Part shown: in pieces, positions 18,202 to 27,658 of the stretch
Numbering within the stretch: position 1 is the first letter of the stretch
Layout of the letters: every line of letters begins with the position of its first letter
Assembly: GCF_003584645.1 (NCBI RefSeq)
Contig: NZ_AP017928.1
Location: forward strand, 2,766,395-2,830,394
DNA: 64,000 nt
Source of the DNA: Methylocaldum marinum
GTDB lineage: Bacteria > Pseudomonadota > Gammaproteobacteria > Methylococcales > Methylococcaceae
Reading direction: 5' to 3'
Notes under the pieces: model-generated
Told to the model about the DNA's origin: nothing
The model's input: the letters and a program-made list of their open reading frames with translations, nothing else
The model's database searches: none
Made by a program: the position numbers and the translations under genes

Positions 18202-19515
18202 ATGAGCGCTGCTCAGTACTACGTCGAACACTATCGGGCATTGGCCCTGCCCGACGAGCATCTACCGTGGCTGCGCCGGTTGCGGGAAGAGGCTCGAAGC
18301 CGCTTCTCCGTCGGCGGCTTTCCCTCGCCGCGCGAGGAAGAGTGGAAATACACCAATGTCGCTGCCCTGGAGAAGAAGCTGTTCGTGCCGACTGTGGGCG
18401 CGCCCGCAGGCGCGGCGGATACCAACGCTCTGGCGCGGCTCCGTCTGGAAGGTGCCTGGTCGCTGGTCTTCGTCGACGGCATTTATTCCGCCGAACATTC
18501 CGTGACTGCCGACCTTCCCGAGGGCGTAATCGCGACATCTCTTGCGAACGCGCTGGAACAGTATCCCGATCGGATCGAGGGCTTATTCAACCAAGCGGTT
18601 CCGGAAGAAGCTCACGGTTTCATCGCCTTCACTACCGCGTATTTCAGAGACGGCGCGTTCGTGCACATGCCGGCCGGCAAGGTTCTGGATAAGCCCTTGC
18701 AGGTGATCCATTTCTCGACACGCCCGGACGGACTGGCCGTGACCCGCAATCTCATCGCGCTGGAGCAGAATGCCGGAGCCGGCATCGTCGAAACGTATGC
18801 GGGCGCCGGAGACTCGAGCTATCTCACCGCCTCGGTCACCGAGATTTCAGTGGGCGAGAATTCCGGACTCCAGCATTACAAGCTCCAGAGCGAAACCGTC
18901 AAGGGCTATCACTTCGGCGGCATTTACGCGCGCGAGGCGCGCTCGGCCCGGTTCCGCCAGCATCATCTCGCTTTCGGGGGCCTTTTGGCTCGTACCGAGA
19001 TTCACGCTCAATTGGGCCATGGGGCGGAGTGCGAACTGGACGGACTGTTCCTCGCGACCGGACGGCGGCATCTGGACACCCAGACCCTGATCCATCACCG
19101 GGCACCCTGCGGCACCAGCCGCGAAACCTACCGGGGCATCGCCGGGGATCGCGCGCGGGGCGTCTTTTCCGGGCGCATCGTTGTTCACCCGGAAGCTCAG
19201 AAAACCGATGCCGAAATGAGCAACCGCAACCTGCTCCTGTCGGAAGACGCCGAGATCGACAGCAAGCCGCAGCTGGAAATTCACGCGGACGACGTGAAAT
19301 GCGCCCACGGCGTGACTGTCGGACAACTCGATCCGGAGGCCGTCTTTTATCTCGAATCGCGCGGCGTGGACGAACCGACGGCGCGCAATATGCTCACCTT
19401 CGCCTTTGCCAACGAGATGGTCGAAAAGATACGGCTGAGCAGTCTCAAGAAACTGGTTCAAGACGAACTGTTGTCTTTCCTGCCGCAATCCGATATCCGA
19501 AAGGATTGGCTATGA
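18202..19515 (+). CDS. sufD: Fe-S assembly protein SufD
   Basis: The 437-residue protein is the SufD partner of SufB in the scaffold complex. The start region has the conserved PSPREEEWKYTNV segment; the later part carries HHLAFGGLLARTEIHAQLG, YRGIAGDRARGVFSGRIVVHPEAQKTDA, and KCAHGVTVGQLDPEAVFYLESRG, all diagnostic of SufB/SufD. I chose the ATG at 18202; a GTG at 18193 overlaps sufC and would add three residues. Its stop overlaps sufS by ATGA. Confidence 0.95.
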   Translation: MSAAQYYVEHYRALALPDEHLPWLRRLREEARSRFSVGGFPSPREEEWKYTNVAALEKKLFVPTVGAPAGAADTNALARLRLEGAWSLVFVDGIYSAEHSVTADLPEGVIATSLANALEQYPDRIEGLFNQAVPEEAHGFIAFTTAYFRDGAFVHMPAGKVLDKPLQVIHFSTRPDGLAVTRNLIALEQNAGAGIVETYAGAGDSSYLTASVTEISVGENSGLQHYKLQSETVKGYHFGGIYAREARSARFRQHHLAFGGLLARTEIHAQLGHGAECELDGLFLATGRRHLDTQTLIHHRAPCGTSRETYRGIAGDRARGVFSGRIVVHPEAQKTDAEMSNRNLLLSEDAEIDSKPQLEIHADDVKCAHGVTVGQLDPEAVFYLESRGVDEPTARNMLTFAFANEMVEKIRLSSLKKLVQDELLSFLPQSDIRKDWL

Positions 19516-20825
19516 ACAAGGTTTACGCTTCCCAAGCCGCCATGCCACAGAATCCAGCTCATTCCGCCCCGAGTGCGGCCGGCCTGAAAGCCCGGTCGAG
19601 CACGGCGGGTTATGACGTCACTCGCATTCGCGAGGACTTTCCGATTCTCCGCCAAACGGTGAACGGTAAACCGCTGGTCTATCTAGATAACGCCGCCACC
19701 ACGCAGAAACCCAAGACGGTGATCGATTGCATCCGCCGGGTATACGAGAACGACTACTCCAATGTTCACCGCGGCGTGCATACCCTGAGCCAGCGCTCGA
19801 CCGATCTTTTCGAAGCCGCGCGCGAGAACGTGCAAAAATTCCTGAACGCCAGGCATAGCCACGAAATCGTGTTCGTGCGGGGCACCACCGAGGCGATCAA
19901 CCTCGTTGCCCAAAGCTTCGGCCGGAGCACTTTGAAAGAAGGCGACGAAATCCTCATCACCGCCATGGAGCATCACTCCAACATCGTGCCCTGGCAGATG
20001 CTATGCGAACAAACCGGCGCCAAATTGAAAGTGGCTCCGATCGACACAAAGGGCGAACTGGTGCCGGACGAGTTCGAAAAGCTCTTGTCGCCGCGCACCC
20101 GTCTGGTTTCGGTCTGCCACATGTCCAATGCCCTGGGAACGATCAATCCGGTCAAAGCCATCATCGAGTTGGCCCATAGCCGGGAAATTCCGGTGCTCCT
20201 GGACGGCGCGCAAGCGGCACCTCACATGGTGGTGGACGTCCAGGACCTGGACTGCGATTTCTACGCCCTGTCCGGCCACAAGCTGTACGGCCCGACCGGC
20301 ATCGGCATTCTCTACGGGAAGGAGAAATGGCTCGAGGCGATGCCGCCTTATCAGGGCGGCGGCGACATGATTCGCCGCGTCACGTTCGACAAGACCGAGT
20401 ACAACACCCTGCCCTTCAAGTTCGAAGCCGGCACGCCGAACATCGTGGATGCGATCGCCCTAGGCGCGGCGGTGGATTATCTCCAAGCCATCGGCCTGGA
20501 CGCAATCGCCGAATACGAGGCCCGGTTGTTGCACTACGCCACGGAGCGGGCCCTCGAAATTCCCGAGTTGACACCGGTCGGCACGGCGGAACGGAAAGGC
20601 GCCATTCTTTCCTTCACATTGGAACGCATTCATCCCCACGATATCGGCACGATTCTGGACCACCTCGGCATCGCCATCCGCGCCGGGCACCATTGCGCCA
20701 TGCCGGTGATGGACTTCTTCGGCCTGCCCGCGACCGCCCGCGCCTCCTTCGGGCTCTACAATACCTTCGAGGAAATCGATATCCTGGTGGACGGTATTCG
20801 AAAAGTCATCGAGGTGTTCGGCTAA
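19512..20825 (+). CDS. sufS: SufS-type cysteine desulfurase
   Basis: This PLP enzyme removes sulfur from cysteine for cluster assembly. It has 437 residues with a 45-residue N-terminal extension before the family core (LVYLDNAATTQKPK). PLP lysine sits in ALSGHKLYGPTG, the active-site Cys in RAGHHCAMPVMDFFGLP, and the start motif VHRGVHTLSQRST is typical of group II desulfurases. The start at 19512 overlaps the sufD stop; a much longer frame upstream is the shadow of sufD. Confidence 0.95.
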   Translation: MNKVYASQAAMPQNPAHSAPSAAGLKARSSTAGYDVTRIREDFPILRQTVNGKPLVYLDNAATTQKPKTVIDCIRRVYENDYSNVHRGVHTLSQRSTDLFEAARENVQKFLNARHSHEIVFVRGTTEAINLVAQSFGRSTLKEGDEILITAMEHHSNIVPWQMLCEQTGAKLKVAPIDTKGELVPDEFEKLLSPRTRLVSVCHMSNALGTINPVKAIIELAHSREIPVLLDGAQAAPHMVVDVQDLDCDFYALSGHKLYGPTGIGILYGKEKWLEAMPPYQGGGDMIRRVTFDKTEYNTLPFKFEAGTPNIVDAIALGAAVDYLQAIGLDAIAEYEARLLHYATERALEIPELTPVGTAERKGAILSFTLERIHPHDIGTILDHLGIAIRAGHHCAMPVMDFFGLPATARASFGLYNTFEEIDILVDGIRKVIEVFG

Positions 20826-21280
20826 TGCTGGATCAGATCAGGGATCTCTATCAGGAAGTCGTGTTCGACCATAACCGCAATCCGCGCAACTTCCGGGTCA
20901 TGGAAGACGCCAACCGCAAGATCGAGGGGTTCAACCCGCTGTGCGGCGACAAAATCACGCTTTACGTCAAGGTGAACGACGGCGTGATCGAGGACGTGAG
21001 CTTCCAGGGCTCCGGCTGCGCCATTTCGACGGCTTCGGCGTCGCTCATGACCGAAATCGTCAAGGGTCAGACCGAGGACGAGGCCCAGCATTTGTTCGAC
21101 ATCTTTCACCGCATCACCACGGGCAAGAACGACGAGGCCGTGAATCTCGAAGAAATCGGCAAGCTCGCGGTCCTGGCCGGCGTTCGCGCCTACCCGGCCC
21201 GGGTGAAATGCGCCACCTTGGCTTGGCACTCGCTGCAGGCGGCGCTCAAGAACGAAGCGGACACCGTCAGCACCGAATAA
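20825..21280 (+). CDS. sufU: SufU-like sulfur-transfer/scaffold protein
   Basis: The 151-residue IscU-fold protein keeps three conserved cysteines: FNPLCGDKI, GSGCAISTASASL and VKCATLAWHSL. SufU proteins accept sulfur from SufS and take the place of SufE, which is missing here. The SUF-type insert between the second and third Cys is present. It overlaps the sufS stop by one base (TAATG). Absence of SufE and SufA from the operon makes SufU the expected sulfur acceptor. Confidence 0.9.
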   Translation: MLDQIRDLYQEVVFDHNRNPRNFRVMEDANRKIEGFNPLCGDKITLYVKVNDGVIEDVSFQGSGCAISTASASLMTEIVKGQTEDEAQHLFDIFHRITTGKNDEAVNLEEIGKLAVLAGVRAYPARVKCATLAWHSLQAALKNEADTVSTE

Positions 21281-21302
21281 ACCGGATAAAGAGAGCCGCT
21301 TC

Positions 21303-21623
21303 ATGTCCGATTGGATCGACGTCACCCGCGAAGGCAGCCTGCAAAACGGCGAGCATGTGGTCGTGGATATCGATGGAACGGAGGTCGCCGTGTTCATGAT
21401 CGACGGCGAGTATTATGCCGTCGAAGATGTCTGCACCCATGACGGTGCCGAAATCGCGAGCGGCCGGCTGGAAGGTTGCGAGATCGTTTGCCCTCGTCAT
21501 GGCGCCCGCTTTTGCCTGAAAACCGGCAAAGTCCTAAAAGCCCCGGCCTATGAGGATCTCCCCTGCTTTCCTGTCCGGGTCGAGAACGGCATGATTCAGG
21601 TTCGGGACGAGCGCTGGAACTGA
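21303..21623 (+). CDS. Rieske-type [2Fe-2S] protein in the suf operon
   Basis: This 106-residue protein is a small Rieske ferredoxin like the non-haem iron oxygenase type. The cluster motif is VCTHDGAEI ... CPRHGARF, with Cys-His and Cys-His pairs. It follows sufU by 22 bases in the same direction and precedes a terminator, so it is the last gene of the operon. Its role with SUF (electron donor or cluster carrier) is inferred only from position. Confidence 0.88.
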   Translation: MSDWIDVTREGSLQNGEHVVVDIDGTEVAVFMIDGEYYAVEDVCTHDGAEIASGRLEGCEIVCPRHGARFCLKTGKVLKAPAYEDLPCFPVRVENGMIQVRDERWN

Positions 21624-21631
21624 TGCCGAGT

Positions 21632-21657
21632 CGAGCCGAGTGTTTCGGCTCGTTTTT
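21632..21657 (+). terminator. Terminator of the suf operon
   Basis: CGAGCCGA at 21632-21639 pairs with TCGGCTCG at 21645-21652, followed directly by TTTTTC. A typical Rho-independent terminator just after the Rieske gene. Confidence 0.85.
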
Positions 21658-21717
21658 CTTCGGGCTCATCTGTAGTACCATCCCGGTTTTTTCGCCGGAC
21701 ATCAAAGCTTTTTCACT

Positions 21718-22816
21718 ATGCGCGAACTCAATCCGCTCTACAACCTCATCAAAGACTTGAAGAGCCGCCAGGCAGCTCTTAGGGGGTATCTTTGACTTCG
21801 ATACCAAACGCGAGCGGCTGGACGAAGTTTTAAGAGAACTGGAGGACCCGAAGGTCTGGGAGGATCCCGAGAAAGCCCAAAACCTGGGACGCGAACGCAC
21901 GCAACTGGAGTCGGTCGTCAACAACCTGATCAGAATTGAACAAGGTGTGAACGACACCGAGGAACTCCTCGAACTGGCGGCGGAAGAAAACGACGAAGCG
22001 ACCGTCGACACTGTGGCTACCGATCTCGAGCGCTTCGAAAAGCTGGTAGCCGATCTCGAGTTTCGCCGCATGTTCGCCGGCGAAATGGACCCAAGCCACG
22101 CCTTTCTCGACATTCAGGCAGGGTCCGGCGGCACCGAAGCCCAGGACTGGGCGGAGATGCTGGAACGCATGTATCTTCGCTGGGGCGAACGCCGTGGATT
22201 CAAAACCGAGTTGATGGAAGAGTCGCCAGGCGACGTTGCGGGTATCAAGAGCGCAACCATCCGCTTCGAAGGCGAATACGCGTACGGCTGGCTCAGGACC
22301 GAAACCGGCGTGCACCGCCTGGTCAGAAAATCGCCCTTCGACTCCGGCAATCGCCGGCACACCTCGTTCGCCTCGGTATTCGTTTCACCCGAAGTGGACG
22401 ACACGATTGATATCGAAATCAATCCGGCCGATCTGCGCACCGATGTATACCGGGCCAGCGGCGCCGGCGGACAGCACGTCAACCGAACCGAATCCGCCGT
22501 ACGCATCACCCACGTCCCGAGCGGCATCGTGGTCCAGTGTCAAACCGAGCGGTCTCAGCACGCCAACCGCGACCGATGCATGAAACAGTTGCGGGCGAAG
22601 CTCTACGAAACGGAGATGCTGAAGCGTAACGCGGAAAAGCAAAAGCTGGAAGATTCCAAATCCGACATCGGCTGGGGTAGTCAGATCCGCTCGTACGTGC
22701 TGGACCAATCAAGGATCAAGGATTTGCGCACCGGGGTCGAAACCGGCAACCCGCAAGCCGTGTTGGACGGCGATCTGGACATGTTCATCGAAGCCAGCCT
22801 GAAAAGCGGCCTGTGA
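21718..22816 (+). CDS. prfB: Peptide chain release factor 2 with programmed +1 frameshift
   Basis: RF2 recognises UGA and UAA stop codons and triggers peptide release. The first 25 codons (21718-21792) end at an in-frame TGA at 21793-21795; the rest (340 residues, 21794-22816) is in the +1 frame, total 365 residues as in E. coli. The slip site at 21781-21796 is the classic AGGGGGTATCTTTGAC. The catalytic GGQ loop ([12 protein letters not shown]) and the stop-recognition [12 protein letters not shown] motif are present. It is followed by lysS, as in enterics. Annotation software that does not model the frameshift will report only the second part. Confidence 0.97.
21781..21796 (+). promoter_or_regulatory. 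RF2 autoregulatory +1 frameshift site
   Basis: AGGGGGTATCTTTGAC combines an internal Shine-Dalgarno-like AGGGGG, the slippery CTT and the TGA stop. Low RF2 makes ribosomes pause and shift by one base, giving full-length RF2. This is established for prfB in many bacteria and the sequence matches exactly. Confidence 0.95.
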
Positions 22817-22919
22817 GGCTTAAAGACGGGCGGCGTTCGCTCGGCCCACGGTACAAACAGCCTGGTTTACTCCGCTCAATCGGGGCGTTCCCTGAAACAT
22901 TCTCGTAACAAGAAACGGT

Positions 22920-24410
22920 ATGACCGAACAACTCGACGAAAACAAACTCATCGCGCAACGGCGGGAAAAACTGGCGGAATTGCGTGGGAGCGGCATTGCC
23001 TTCCCCAACGATTTTCGGCGCAACACGCTGGTACAGGCACTTCATGACCAATACGGGGGCGAGGATGGCGCCACCCTGGAAACGCGCAACATCCGGGTGA
23101 AAGCCGCCGGGCGACTCATGGGCAAGCGACTGATGGGCAAAGCGAGTTTTGCCCATATTCAGGACATGTCCGGCCGCATGCAGATATTCCTGCAGAAAGA
23201 TGCCCTGGCGGAAGGCGAATATGAAACCTTCAAGCACTGGGATATCGGCGATATCATCGGCGTCGAAGGGACGGTATTTCGAACCAAGACCGGCGAATTG
23301 TCCATTCGAGCCACGGATATCCGTCTACTCACCAAGTCATTGCGCCCCTTGCCGGAGAAATTTCACGGCCTAACGGACGAAGAAACCCGCCACCGGCAGC
23401 GTTATGTCGACCTCGTCATGAATGAAGATTCGCGGCGTGTCTTTAAGACGCGCAGCACCATCGTTCAGTTTATTCGGCAGTTTTTGCTCGAGCAGGACTT
23501 TCTCGAAGTGGAAACCCCAATGATGCAAGTGATTCCGGGCGGAGCTCGTGCTAGGCCTTTTGTTACCCATCACAACGCGCTCGACATGGATTTGTATCTC
23601 CGCATTGCTCCGGAGCTTTACCTGAAGCGCCTGGTCGTCGGCGGGTTCGAAAAGGTTTTCGAGATCAACCGCAGTTTCCGCAACGAAGGGTTGTCCACCA
23701 GGCACAATCCGGAGTTCACGATGCTGGAGTTCTATCAGGCTTATGCGGACTACCGCGACTTGATGGACTTGTCCGAGGAAATGCTGCGCGGCCTAGCCGT
23801 TAAGCTTTTCGGAAGCGCCACCGTCGTACACGAGAATCAAAGTTACGATTTAGCGCAGCCTTTCGAACGGCTGACCGTACTCGAATCGATTCTTCGCTAC
23901 AATCCGGACCTGACGGCTGAGGATCTCGCCGATCGCGATCGAGCGGCCCGAGTTGCGGAGCGCCTGGGTTATCTCGTGACCTCGGGCGATGGCCTAGGCA
24001 AACTCCAGACCGAGATTTTCGAAAAAACCGTAGAGCATCGACTGATGGGTCCGGTATTCATCACGGAATATCCCACCGAAACATCGCCCCTTGCACGCCG
24101 CAACGATCAGAATCCGTTCGTGACCGATCGCTTCGAGCTATTCATCGGTGGACGGGAGATCGCCAATGGCTTTTCGGAGTTGAACGACCCGGAAGATCAG
24201 GCGGAGCGGTTCAAAAAGCAGGTTGCAGACAAGGATGCCGGGGATGAGGAAGCGATGCACTACGATGCGGACTATATCCGCGCCCTGGAATACGGGCTGC
24301 CGCCGACCGCGGGCGAGGGCATCGGCATAGACCGGTTAGTCATGTTCTTCACCGATTCACCCTCCATTCGCGACGTCATTCTCTTTCCACACATGCGGCG
24401 AGAAAGCTGA
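22920..24410 (+). CDS. lysS: Lysyl-tRNA synthetase, class II
   Basis: The 496-residue enzyme charges tRNA-Lys. The N-terminal OB-fold tRNA-binding domain (residues 55-160, with [16 protein letters not shown]) is followed by class II motifs: motif 1 [16 protein letters not shown], motif 2 [17 protein letters not shown], and motif 3 [13 protein letters not shown] near the C-terminus. It is 103 bases downstream of prfB, the order seen in E. coli and relatives, and probably shares its transcript. Confidence 0.97.
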   Translation: MTEQLDENKLIAQRREKLAELRGSGIAFPNDFRRNTLVQALHDQYGGEDGATLETRNIRVKAAGRLMGKRLMGKASFAHIQDMSGRMQIFLQKDALAEGEYETFKHWDIGDIIGVEGTVFRTKTGELSIRATDIRLLTKSLRPLPEKFHGLTDEETRHRQRYVDLVMNEDSRRVFKTRSTIVQFIRQFLLEQDFLEVETPMMQVIPGGARARPFVTHHNALDMDLYLRIAPELYLKRLVVGGFEKVFEINRSFRNEGLSTRHNPEFTMLEFYQAYADYRDLMDLSEEMLRGLAVKLFGSATVVHENQSYDLAQPFERLTVLESILRYNPDLTAEDLADRDRAARVAERLGYLVTSGDGLGKLQTEIFEKTVEHRLMGPVFITEYPTETSPLARRNDQNPFVTDRFELFIGGREIANGFSELNDPEDQAERFKKQVADKDAGDEEAMHYDADYIRALEYGLPPTAGEGIGIDRLVMFFTDSPSIRDVILFPHMRRES

Positions 24411-24485
24411 AAACCTTCGGTTTACCGGGACCGTTATTACGAGGCAGGGGCAAAGGCGCCGCCGCCCTGCCCTTCCCGCCATAAC

Positions 24486-25358
24486 TTATTTTTTGCTTTT
24501 CTTTGCCGCTTCGATCAGGTTTCCACTCTGATCGACCAAGGGCACGCGATACTCGTGTAATAACGCTTCGATCTTCTTTGCGTTTCGTTCGATCAGAGCA
24601 TTCAATTCTTCTTTTCGCTCCTTGTCGGGAAAGCGGACAGCCATGGAAATCGGAAAATCGAATTTGATCGATCCTTCCGACTTCATAGGTATCATCTCGA
24701 AAGGCCCCGGTTTTCCCTGGGTGACCAGATAGCCGGCGATCGGCCCCCACACGATGACCATATCGATTTTCCCTTCGGCAAAATCCTTTTCAAGGATTTG
24801 TGCGGTATTGACCGCCGCATCTCCCGACATGCTCTGGTACGGCAGCCCCCGATCAGCGAGCTGGTGGTTGAACAACCAGGTGGTTCCCGGCGCTCCGTCG
24901 AACATGGCGATGCGCAGCTTGTTCTTACGTTCGTCCGGGAGACGCTCGAGATCTTCGGGTGATTTAATGTCGTCCCAGCCGCTTTTCTTCCGGTATACCA
25001 AGGCATAAGTCGATCGGTAATAAGGCTTGGTGGTCGCGGCAAGCTCATATCCGGTGGGCACGCCCATTACCACGTCGCACTTGTATTCGTCGGAGTTCGG
25101 CAATTGCGCCTTCAACGTATTGCGGATAAAGCCGATCCGTTGCGGGAACCAGGTATATTCGACCTTTTTCCCCAGGTCCTTTGCAAACAGTTCGGCAATT
25201 TTGTTCTCAAAACCATGACCGTTCTTATCCGAGAAAGGTGGATTGTTCGGGTCTGCGCAAACCTTGAAAGCATCTTTTTCGGCTTGAGCTACGGAAAAAG
25301 GCATCAGCAATGACGCCAAAAGTACCACCGCCCGACGGGCATCGCACCTAACGGTCAT
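24486..25358 (-). CDS. xoxJ: XoxJ/MxaJ-like periplasmic binding protein
   Basis: The 290-residue exported protein has a signal ending SVAQA and the solute-binding-like fold with KVCADPNNPPFSDKNGHGFENKI, KCDVVMGVPTGYE and DMVIVWGPIAGYLV, diagnostic of the MxaJ/XoxJ family found with PQQ methanol dehydrogenases. It is encoded directly downstream of xoxF on the same strand, about 140 bases away, so the two work together. XoxJ is thought to help activate or mature the dehydrogenase. The start at 25358 has a GGAG ribosome site. No cytochrome xoxG gene is present nearby. Confidence 0.9.
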   Translation of the reverse strand: MTVRCDARRAVVLLASLLMPFSVAQAEKDAFKVCADPNNPPFSDKNGHGFENKIAELFAKDLGKKVEYTWFPQRIGFIRNTLKAQLPNSDEYKCDVVMGVPTGYELAATTKPYYRSTYALVYRKKSGWDDIKSPEDLERLPDERKNKLRIAMFDGAPGTTWLFNHQLADRGLPYQSMSGDAAVNTAQILEKDFAEGKIDMVIVWGPIAGYLVTQGKPGPFEMIPMKSEGSIKFDFPISMAVRFPDKERKEELNALIERNAKKIEALLHEYRVPLVDQSGNLIEAAKKSKK

Positions 25359-25434
25359 GAAGGACTCCTCTATAACTTGAATAAACGTCTTTAAGACCAA
25401 GAGTAAACGTAAAAATTCGGCATTCAAAACCACT

Positions 25435-25472
25435 CTAAAAAGAACGCCCCGGCTGACGGATCAGCCGGGGCG
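25435..25472 (-). terminator. Terminator after xoxF
   Basis: CGCCCCGGCTGA at 25445-25456 and TCAGCCGGGGCG at 25461-25472 form a perfect 12-bp stem with a 4-base loop, followed on the minus strand by TTCTTTTTA. It lies between the xoxF stop and the xoxJ start, so xoxJ may be expressed by readthrough or its own promoter. Confidence 0.85.
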
Positions 25473-25496
25473 CATTAAATAGCCTAATGAATTAGT

Positions 25497-27362
25497 TTAT
25501 TTATTAGGCAAACCAAACACGGTAAACACGCCACCTAGCTTGGTGTAGTTGCTAAGGTTACGGTATGCGCCTACCGCACCCAAACCTTCGCTTTCGCCTT
25601 CGAGACCAGCGGCCATACCGATACCGGCCCAGCCACCGAGACCCGACATAACGCCGACATACTGCTTGCCTTTGTAGCTCCAGGTGTTGACGTTGCCGAT
25701 GATGCCCGACGGGGTCTTGAACCTGTAGAGCTCGTCGCCGGTCTTGGCGTCAACCGCTTTCAAGTAGCCTTCCAAGGTGCCGTAGAACACGACATCGCCA
25801 GCGGTCGCAATCGCGCCGCTCCATACGGAGAACGGCTCGTCCTTCGACCATACGATCTTGCCGGTCGTCGGGTCCCAGGCGGTGAAAACGCCGAGGTTGT
25901 GCGAACCGTTCTTCTCGCCGGTCTTGGCATCAACGCCGGCCGGGAACATGGTCAGAGTCGCGCCGACATACGGCTGACCCGCGGTGTACTCGACTTCGAA
26001 AGGTTCGTAGTTCATGCACACATGGTTGCCCGGAATATAAACCAGATTGGTTCTGGGCGAGTACGCGATAGGCTGCTGGTCCTTGCTGCCCAGTGCAGCG
26101 GGACAAATACCGGTGGTATTGTTATCTTCGCCGCCCTTATGGGTGCTGTACTGGTCCACGACCTGCGGACGGCCGGTCTTCATATCGACGTGGCTCGCCC
26201 AGTTGACGGCCTTGTCGAATTTCTCGGCGACCAAGAGTTCGCCGGTTACACGGTCGAGCGTATAGCCGAATCCGTTACGATCGAAATGGACGATCAACTT
26301 GTCGTGCTCCTTGCCGTTCTTGTCGGTCATTTTCAGATCGACCAAGGGCACTTCGTTGATGCCGTCGTAGTCCCATTCGTCGTGCGGGGTCATCTGATAA
26401 ACCCACTTTGCTACGCCGGTATCCGCATCGCGGGCCCAAAGGGTCATGGACCATTTGTTGTCGCCGGGACGCTGCGTCGGGTTCCAGGTGCCGGGGTTAC
26501 CGGACCCGTAGTAGACTAGATTGAGTTTCGGATCGTAGCTGTACCAGCCCCAGGTGGTGCCACCACCCAGCTTCCACTGATCGCCTTCCCAGGTTTTCAG
26601 GCTGGAGTCTTTGCCGACCGGCGCCATTTTGCCGTCAGTCCAAGTCATGGTTTTTTCCGGATCGACCTTGATGTCGGAGTCCGGCCCCATGCTATAAGCT
26701 TTCCAGGCCAAGGTGCCGTCCTTGATATTATAGGCGGCGAGGAAACCGCGTACACCGAACTCGCCACCAGCGATACCGGTGATGACCTTGTCTTTTACCA
26801 CGAGCGGCGCGTTGGTGCTGGTCATGCCGAGCTTGGGTTCGCCGTTTTTGGTCTTCCAAACGACTTTTCCGGTCTTGGCGTCCAAAGCCACCAGAGTGGC
26901 ATCGCCCTGAGCCAGGAAGATTTTGCCGTCGCCGTAAGCGAGACCACGGTTTACTACGTCACAGCACATGACCGAGATAACCTGGTTGGGATCGACGTCC
27001 TTATCCGGAGAGTAGGAGTACTCCCAGATGACGGATTGAGTGCCCTGATCGAGTGCGTAAACCTTGTGCGGATAAGGGGTTTGAATGTAGATCACATCGT
27101 TCACGACGAGCGGGCCGCCTTCGTGACCGCGGAGCATGCCGGTGGAAAAAGTCCAGACGGGCTGAAGGTCCTTAACGTTCTTATTGTTGATCTGGTCCAG
27201 CGCGCTGTAACGCATGCCGTAGTAATCACCGCCCCAAGTGGCGAAATTTTTCGGATCTTTCGTCAGCGCTTCGACTTCGGTGTTGGCTTGGGAAATCCCC
27301 GGGGCTGCCAGCAACGATGCCACCGACGTTGCGATCAGCCAACTTTTCACGGGTTTTTTCAT
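25497..27362 (-). CDS. xoxF: Lanthanide-dependent methanol dehydrogenase XoxF
   Basis: This periplasmic PQQ enzyme oxidises methanol (to formaldehyde or formate) using a lanthanide. The 621 residues begin with a signal ending GISQA. The vicinal disulfide of PQQ enzymes is C133-C134 ([11 protein letters not shown]). The lanthanide mark is the Asp pair in [11 protein letters not shown] (D331 and D333); calcium MxaF has Ala at the second position. Other metal-site residues, E201 (GGEFG) and N289 (GSGNPGTWN), are present. The start at 27362 has the ribosome site GAGGAGG. Upstream lies a 7-1-7 palindrome. xoxJ follows; no mxa-type genes are near. Confidence 0.97.
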   Translation of the reverse strand: MKKPVKSWLIATSVASLLAAPGISQANTEVEALTKDPKNFATWGGDYYGMRYSALDQINNKNVKDLQPVWTFSTGMLRGHEGGPLVVNDVIYIQTPYPHKVYALDQGTQSVIWEYSYSPDKDVDPNQVISVMCCDVVNRGLAYGDGKIFLAQGDATLVALDAKTGKVVWKTKNGEPKLGMTSTNAPLVVKDKVITGIAGGEFGVRGFLAAYNIKDGTLAWKAYSMGPDSDIKVDPEKTMTWTDGKMAPVGKDSSLKTWEGDQWKLGGGTTWGWYSYDPKLNLVYYGSGNPGTWNPTQRPGDNKWSMTLWARDADTGVAKWVYQMTPHDEWDYDGINEVPLVDLKMTDKNGKEHDKLIVHFDRNGFGYTLDRVTGELLVAEKFDKAVNWASHVDMKTGRPQVVDQYSTHKGGEDNNTTGICPAALGSKDQQPIAYSPRTNLVYIPGNHVCMNYEPFEVEYTAGQPYVGATLTMFPAGVDAKTGEKNGSHNLGVFTAWDPTTGKIVWSKDEPFSVWSGAIATAGDVVFYGTLEGYLKAVDAKTGDELYRFKTPSGIIGNVNTWSYKGKQYVGVMSGLGGWAGIGMAAGLEGESEGLGAVGAYRNLSNYTKLGGVFTVFGLPNK

Positions 27363-27476
27363 CTCTTTTCCTCCTCGTAATCTGTAAAACACAGAGTACG
27401 TTTTGTTAACGATAAGTTACCCTAAAAACGATAGGACGGATTTTGTTTTTGATAAGGAAACATTCCCTAAAGTAAT

Positions 27477-27491
27477 CGGGTAAATTACCCG
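27477..27491. promoter_or_regulatory. Perfect palindrome upstream of xoxF
   Basis: CGGGTAAATTACCCG is a perfect 7-1-7 inverted repeat, 115 bases before the xoxF start. Related half-sites (GTTACCCTAAA near 27416, ATTCCCTAAAG near 27462) flank it. It is a good candidate operator for the lanthanide or growth-phase control of xoxF, but no regulator gene is adjacent. Confidence 0.5.
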
Positions 27492-27598
27492 ACAAGCCCG
27501 TCTAAGAGCGTAAGTTGAAGTATTTCTGGTAAAAAGTCAATAATGACAGTACTGCTGCGGGGCGCGGCTCAGCACGCGCGGAGGGCTTTTACACGGAT

Positions 27599-27638
27599 GA
27601 AAAAAAAAGCCCTGGCGGCAGGTTCTGCCGTCAGGGCT
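27599..27638 (-). terminator. Terminator after fdhA
   Basis: A stem of AGCCCTG, one mismatch, CGGCA pairing with TGCCG, one mismatch, CAGGGCT is followed on the minus strand by a run of T residues (AAAAAAAAA on the plus strand). It closes the formate dehydrogenase transcript 20 bases after its stop. Confidence 0.85.
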
Positions 27639-27658
27639 CGGTTAACTGAAGCAGCCGA

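Noticed and set aside
19029..19511. Longer sufS start with about 160 extra residues
   Set aside because: The extension is the shadow of sufD in another frame; the ATG at 19512 overlaps the sufD stop, the usual coupling.
24443..24471. Terminator between lysS and xoxJ (GGCAGGG ... CCCTGCC)
   Set aside because: The stem is short with a large loop and no T-run; not strong enough to annotate.
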